A DNA stretch of 28,991 nt, from NCBI GenBank assembly GCA_039026975.1, contig JBCCLI010000026.1, positions 1-28,991 on the forward strand, in the 5' to 3' direction. This DNA comes from JBCBKZ01 sp039026975. GTDB taxonomy: Bacteria; Bacteroidota; Bacteroidia; J057. A program made the position numbers and the translations under genes. The notes below the pieces were generated by a model, which had not been told where the DNA came from, did not search any database, and saw nothing but the letters and a program-made list of their open reading frames with translations. Shown one piece after another: positions 25,687 to 28,991 of this stretch (within the stretch, counting starts at the first letter, position 1; each line of letters begins with the position of its first letter).

Positions 25687-25709
25687 AATAATATACATAA
25701 ATAATCCTT

Positions 25710-25904
25710 CTAGTAGTTCTCTTTCACGTAATGACGTTGTCTGTTCACAGCTTTCTTCATTACTTCTTTTCTTTCCTCAGACGGCTTTTTATAAAACATC
25801 CGAGACCTAACATTCTTCAAGACACCTGTACGTTCGAATTTCTTTTTATATCTTCGAAGTGCCTTATCAATGGATTCTCCCTCTTTTACTTTTACAATAA
25901 TCAT
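25710..25904 (-). CDS. rpsU: ribosomal protein S21
   Basis: The 64-residue basic protein of the small ribosomal subunit matches S21 end to end: MIIVKVKEGESIDKALRRYK, a central KKFERTGVL and a highly positive tail (YKKPSEERKEVMKKAVNRQ). S21 acts near the anti-Shine-Dalgarno end of 16S rRNA. It is preceded by a consensus promoter and followed by an intrinsic terminator, so it is largely its own transcript with xerC downstream. Confidence 0.97.
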   Translation of the reverse strand: MIIVKVKEGESIDKALRRYKKKFERTGVLKNVRSRMFYKKPSEERKEVMKKAVNRQRHYVKENY

Positions 25905-25925
25905 ATGAATATCATTTTCGGACTA

Positions 25926-25956
25926 CAAATGTAGCTAATTTATTTTCAATCACAAA
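25926..25956 (-). promoter_or_regulatory. rpsU: consensus Bacteroidota promoter of rpsU
   Basis: Reading the minus strand, TTTG (25956-25953), exactly 19 bases, then TACATTTG (25933-25926) is a perfect match to the Bacteroidota primary-sigma consensus TTTG-N19-TAnnTTTG. It lies 21 bases before the rpsU ATG and implies a very short 5' leader. Confidence 0.85.
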
Positions 25957-26004
25957 TAATCTCTAGCCTCATTTTACTCAAGAATAAAACTTTTGAATTA
26001 GAGA

Positions 26005-26901
26005 ATGTTCAAACAGCTTTGTTGGCTTACGGCCTTCCTCCTTTACGGTTTATTATCCCTTCAAGGGCAGATGGTTTTTATTAGCCCCCCCTACCCTAGC
26101 CTAAACGACAGCATTAGTATTTACTTTAATGCTGAATACGGAAATCAAGCCTTGAAAGGTGTTGATGAAGCTATCTACCTACACACAGGAGTAATCTTAG
26201 GGCCAGACTCTCTACATAGTACCTGGTATTATATACAGGGAGAATGGGCCCGTCATGACCCTAGCGTCCTGATGGAGAAAATGGGCCCTAACCTATACAG
26301 AAAAAAAGTTCATCTAAAGACCTTTTATCAGCTCCCTCCAGATTTAGGCGTCAAAAAGCTAGCTTTTGTCTTTAGGAACCGTGATGGATCTAAAGTGGGG
26401 AAACCCATAGACAGGGAAGAAACCTGGTATGATCTGACTCCCCCCATTCCTAGTATCCCTGAAGATAGCGCCCAGATACTCCCTGTAGTGTTTAAGCCCT
26501 TAACTGTGTACCAACTGGCCAACAGTGATAGCTTAAGCCAAAAGATTTACCTAAGGGAGGACTCCCTTTATTACCATATGGACATGTCGCTAGCAATGGA
26601 AACCCTGGACCTATCCCAGCTAGTAGATATTCCCGTACTGCTGACCACTACCCATAAACGCAAGAATAGCCAGATAGAGATCACCCGTAAAGATCTGGAG
26701 CATCCAATCCCTTCATTCATCGGATTCCGGCTTCCCTTTAAAAATATCAAGCAGCTTTCTCTGAACCAGGAACCCCTACTGGAAGTACAAGATAGGGAGG
26801 AACTAGAATTTTGGGAGAACAGCTATTTGAAGATGGAAGACCTCCTCTTCCTACACCTGGATATGCAGGAAGGAGTCCTTAGCCTGAGTCTTAAATACTG
26901 A
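26005..26901 (+). CDS. secreted beta-rich protein with amylase-associated-like N-domain
   Basis: The 298-residue protein has a signal peptide (~1-21, FKQLCWLTAFLLYGLLSLQG). Residues ~24-140 read like the beta-sandwich module placed ahead of catalytic domains in Bacteroidota secreted amylases: ISPPYPSLNDSISIYFNAEY, then AIYLHTGVI, STWYYIQGEW and KKLAFVFRNRDGSKVGK. That would suggest starch or glycan binding, but it is a pattern match from memory, not a search. Residues ~165-298 form a second, Leu-rich beta-type region without recognised motifs. No catalytic domain, lipobox or secretion tail is present. It is divergent from rpsU and followed by the aldolase gene after 116 bases, probably as a separate unit. 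Confidence 0.7.
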   Translation: MFKQLCWLTAFLLYGLLSLQGQMVFISPPYPSLNDSISIYFNAEYGNQALKGVDEAIYLHTGVILGPDSLHSTWYYIQGEWARHDPSVLMEKMGPNLYRKKVHLKTFYQLPPDLGVKKLAFVFRNRDGSKVGKPIDREETWYDLTPPIPSIPEDSAQILPVVFKPLTVYQLANSDSLSQKIYLREDSLYYHMDMSLAMETLDLSQLVDIPVLLTTTHKRKNSQIEITRKDLEHPIPSFIGFRLPFKNIKQLSLNQEPLLEVQDREELEFWENSYLKMEDLLFLHLDMQEGVLSLSLKY

Positions 26902-26962
26902 GGGAATATTACTTGCCTAGGGACAAATTTCAGCCCAAACTGTAACATTTAGGGAATTTAAG

Positions 26963-26970
26963 TATGTTTG
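26963..26970 (+). promoter_or_regulatory. -7 promoter box of the aldolase gene
   Basis: TATGTTTG is an exact Bacteroidota -7 box (TAnnTTTG), 47 bases before the aldolase ATG. The -33 region (CTGT at the usual spacing) is a poor match. Confidence 0.5.
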
Positions 26971-27017
26971 CGCTGTTGCTTACTATAGACAATAACTAAT
27001 CACATCAATAGACAATC

Positions 27018-28100
27018 ATGATCGGTACAAAGAGAAAATTCAGACCTGGTGTTCTACACGGAGATGAGGTTACAGAATTACTTAATTATGCAAATGAAAA
27101 GGACTTTGCACTACCCGCTGTAAATGTGGTAGGATCTAATACCGTTAATGCTGTACTAGAGACTGCAAGAGAAGTAAATTCTCCTGTAATCATCCAATTC
27201 TCTAATGGAGGCGCACACTTTTTCGGGGGAAAAGGGCTGACCAAAGAAAACCAACTAGCGCCCATAGCAGGGGGAATTTCAGGTGCCTATCACGTGCACA
27301 GAATGGCCGAAGCGTATGGGGTAACCGTCATACTACATACTGACCATGCCGCTAAGAAATTACTTCCCTGGATAGATGGACTCTTAGAAGAGGGAGAAAA
27401 GCACTTTGAACAGTATGGGCGTCCGCTCTACAGTTCTCACATGCTTGACTTATCAGAGGAACCCATTGAAGAAAACCTGGACATTTCTGTAGACTATTTT
27501 AAAAGAATGGATGCCCTGGGCATGACCATAGAAATAGAGTTAGGAGTAACAGGTGGGGAAGAAGATGGGGTAGATAATACAGACATAGATAACTCCAAGC
27601 TATACACCCAGCCTTCAGAAGTAGCCTACTCATATGAAAGACTGAAAGCTGTGAGTGATAGATTTACGGTAGCTGCTGCTTTTGGGAATGTACATGGAGT
27701 ATATAAGCCTGGTAACGTGCAGCTTACCCCCATCATCCTGAAGAATTCTCAGGAATTTATTCAAGAGAAGTATAACACAGGACATAACCCTATTAACTTC
27801 GTATTCCACGGTGGATCTGGATCTTCCCGTGAAGAGATCCGCGAAGCCATTAGCTACGGAGCTGTAAAAATGAACATAGATACTGACCAGCAGTGGGCCT
27901 TCTGGATGGGCGTTCGTGATTACGAAGCGGCCAACAGAGGATACCTTCAGACACAGATAGGAAACCCCGAGGGGGATGATATTCCTAATAAGAAAAAGTA
28001 TGATCCACGTGTATGGCTACGTGAAGGAGAGAAGACCTTCATCAAGCGTTTGACACAGGCATTTGAAGACCTGAACGCTATAGGTGTGCACGATTTGTAG
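27018..28100 (+). CDS. fbaA: class II fructose-bisphosphate aldolase
   Basis: The 360-residue zinc enzyme of glycolysis and gluconeogenesis converts fructose-1,6-bisphosphate to dihydroxyacetone phosphate and glyceraldehyde-3-phosphate. It is of the E. coli FbaA (class IIA) type. Metal and active-site residues fall at the same positions as in that protein: D109 and H110 (LHTDHAAKK), E174 (IEIELGVTGGEEDG), H226 (FGNVHGVY) and H264 (VFHGGSGSS). The phosphate-binding NIDTDQQWAFW and the C-terminal KKYDPRVWLREGE are also present. The ATG at 27018 gives the normal length. It is expressed alone: promoter box upstream, strong terminator downstream. Confidence 0.97.
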   Translation: MIGTKRKFRPGVLHGDEVTELLNYANEKDFALPAVNVVGSNTVNAVLETAREVNSPVIIQFSNGGAHFFGGKGLTKENQLAPIAGGISGAYHVHRMAEAYGVTVILHTDHAAKKLLPWIDGLLEEGEKHFEQYGRPLYSSHMLDLSEEPIEENLDISVDYFKRMDALGMTIEIELGVTGGEEDGVDNTDIDNSKLYTQPSEVAYSYERLKAVSDRFTVAAAFGNVHGVYKPGNVQLTPIILKNSQEFIQEKYNTGHNPINFVFHGGSGSSREEIREAISYGAVKMNIDTDQQWAFWMGVRDYEAANRGYLQTQIGNPEGDDIPNKKKYDPRVWLREGEKTFIKRLTQAFEDLNAIGVHDL

Positions 28101-28124
28101 GAGGAAAATTTTTAAAGAATATGT

Positions 28125-28155
28125 AAGCCATCTTTTTCAGGATGGCTTTCTTTTT
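28125..28155 (+). terminator. terminator after fbaA
   Basis: AAGCCATC (28125-28132) pairs perfectly with GATGGCTT (28141-28148), followed by TCTTTTTA. It is an intrinsic terminator 24 bases after the aldolase stop. Confidence 0.88.
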
Positions 28156-28205
28156 ATGGTCAATTTTATAAGGTGTAGCACCATTAAACAGGCTGATTGG
28201 ACACC

Positions 28206-28282
28206 TACGGCGCCCCGACAAATGGGGCCTTAGCGTACTGATGAGGTAAGGCTCCTACAGAGCCTGGTACCTGAAAAGCAGG
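28206..28282 (+). ncRNA. candidate structured RNA, class unresolved
   Basis: A G+C-rich island in an AT-rich spacer folds into two closed hairpins joined by CTGATGA. The first has TACG (28206-28209) with CGTA (28234-28237) and, inside, GCCCC (28212-28216) with GGGGC (28224-28228). The second has GGTA (28245-28248) with TACC (28268-28271) and AGGCTC (28249-28254) with GAGCCT (28260-28265) around CTACA. TGAAAAGCAGG follows. The stretch AGGTAAGGCTCCTACA strongly resembles the AGGTGAGGCTCCTACA start of the M-box magnesium riboswitch, but the rest of that motif is not convincingly present. The CTGATGA/GAAA layout recalls a hammerhead ribozyme, without a third stem. It starts 50 bases after the aldolase terminator. 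Strand is assumed. Confidence 0.45.
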
Positions 28283-28652
28283 AATGAATGTAGATAAAGG
28301 GATTTCTTGTCATCTAACAAAGAGGAATTATTTTTACTATCGCTTTTGAGGGTAAAGAAAAAGATAAATAAGTAGATAGAAAGGATTAACTATTCATAAA
28401 CAACTTATAATCAGATACTTGTAGTAAGGGCGAAACATCTTTCGCCCAAGACATACAAACTAAATTTTTATCATACGGAAGTAGAAGTATTAATCTAATG
28501 AGATACACAAGAAGTAATTTATTCTTGGATAATCACCATTTTCTCAACCTTCAGCCAGGCTCATCAAATTAGACCTTAGTAAAAGTCGTACGAATCGAAA
28601 AAAAGAAAGAAAGCCTAAAGGATTTGTTGAATTATCCTAGTTTCTTCAATAG
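28283..28652. other. AT-rich non-coding region
   Basis: No coding frame is supported. The one notable feature is a perfect 7-bp hairpin, GGGCGAA (28428-28434) with TTCGCCC (28441-28447), not followed by a T-run on either strand. The promoter of the small gene at 28653 should lie here, but no exact TAnnTTTG box is visible. Confidence 0.5.
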
Positions 28653-28853
28653 ATGGACCAAATAATAAGCGAAAAAGCTGCCAGTGTACTGGACTTCCTC
28701 GAACAACTTGAGGCTATCAATAAAATGATCTCACAGCACCAGGATGATACTTTTATGAGAGAGCAGTACATTCATAAGAAGAAGCAAATAGCCCTGGAAT
28801 TAGAGGGCTGCTTGGAATATTTTGACATGAGCCCTAAGGATTTAGCTTCGTAA
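28653..28853 (+). CDS. 66-residue helical protein, unknown function
   Basis: A small, soluble, mostly helical protein with heptad-like spacing of Leu/Ile (VLDFLEQLEAINKMI, KKKQIALELEGCLEYFD), suggesting two antiparallel helices or a dimerising coiled coil. There is no signal peptide and no known motif. Support for a real gene is its regular amphipathic pattern, an ATG start, and a hairpin terminator about 65 bases after the stop. I do not recognise the family. Confidence 0.6.
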   Translation: MDQIISEKAASVLDFLEQLEAINKMISQHQDDTFMREQYIHKKKQIALELEGCLEYFDMSPKDLAS

Positions 28854-28919
28854 ATAATAATTCAACCATCGCCGGACTATTCCTTTAAATTAAAAACTAC
28901 TCGGTTAAATGAATATGAC

Positions 28920-28948
28920 AAGGCCACTCCTAACAGGGTGGCCTTTAC
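28920..28948 (+). terminator. terminator after the small helical protein gene
   Basis: AAGGCCAC (28920-28927) pairs perfectly with GTGGCCTT (28938-28945) around a 10-base loop, followed by only a short T-run (TTTACA). It is a probable intrinsic terminator. Confidence 0.65.
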
Positions 28949-28991
28949 ACGTCCTATAAAACTAAGCATTAGGCACCTCATCCAGGCTGTA

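Noticed and set aside
25650..25688. Longer xerC N-terminus starting at 25688
   Set aside because: Those 13 codons coincide with the rpsU terminator hairpin and T-run and add residues that the family does not have.
28206..28282. Hammerhead ribozyme (two closed stems around CTGATGA, then TGAAA)
   Set aside because: The third stem cannot form: bases before the first stem (GACACC) do not pair with those after GAAA, the required UH cleavage site is missing, and there is an extra T between stem II and GAAA. Kept only as an unclassified folded RNA.
28498..28572. A 24-codon open frame before the small helical protein gene
   Set aside because: Too short, with no recognisable composition, start context or conservation evidence.
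1..28991. CRISPR arrays, tRNA/rRNA genes, intact insertion sequences or prophage
   Set aside because: No regularly spaced repeats, no T-loop (GGTTCRANTCC) with cloverleaf arms, no transposase and no phage structural genes were seen in any spacer; the only recombinase has the housekeeping xerC context.

Overview
The window looks like chromosomal DNA of a member of the Bacteroidota, probably a Cytophagales-type marine or soil bacterium. Four things point there. There is an ECF sigma / FecR-type anti-sigma / TonB-dependent transducer operon of the Bacteroidota kind (DUF4974-like FecR tail, STN plus carboxypeptidase-regulatory-like domains in the receptor). rpsU (S21) lies directly upstream of a XerC-like recombinase. 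A textbook Bacteroidota promoter (TTTG-N19-TAnnTTTG) precedes rpsU. The tRNA-guanine transglycosylase has lost part of its zinc-cysteine signature. The species assignment is inference only.

Layout. 1-2.3 kb: the 3' end of a PmoA/DUF6807-like gene converges on a secreted coiled-coil protein of unknown function. 2.6-6.1 kb: an unpaired LytTR response regulator is divergent from a tail-specific protease (Prc/CtpA, S41), which ends in a strong terminator. 6.1-8.7 kb: tgt, a compact folded DNA/RNA element, a small anchored protein and a DUF4199 membrane protein. 8.7-9.4 kb: there is no intact gene, but the minus strand holds a decayed ceramidase-like (CREST-type) membrane protein gene that can be read only by jumping frames. 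9.5-13 kb: an EamA exporter converges on a MATE exporter, followed by a LOG-family Rossmann protein with an altered signature.

13-17.3 kb: the sigma/FecR/TonB receptor trio, probably a cell-surface signalling system that senses its own imported ligand. 17.4-23.4 kb: a GNAT-like protein, an M15 D-Ala-D-Ala carboxypeptidase-like lipoprotein, a large AddA/RecB-type helicase-nuclease and an MBL-fold hydrolase. 23.4-24.7 kb: an AT-rich non-coding stretch with a nested palindrome and a probable small RNA ending in its own terminator, then a single-domain asparaginase-like protein and a small two-helix membrane protein. 24.7-25.9 kb: xerC and rpsU on the minus strand with a terminator squeezed between them. 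26-28.9 kb: a secreted beta-rich protein resembling domains attached to amylases, class II fructose-bisphosphate aldolase, a non-coding stretch with a strongly folded candidate RNA, and a 66-residue helical protein.

Most genes are housekeeping or common Bacteroidota accessory genes. I found no CRISPR array, tRNA, rRNA, intact insertion sequence or obvious defence island. The most unusual signals are non-coding: the folded candidate RNA at 28206-28282, the possible small RNA at 23737-23820, the three-stem element at 7322-7404, and the hidden pseudogene at 8676-9384.
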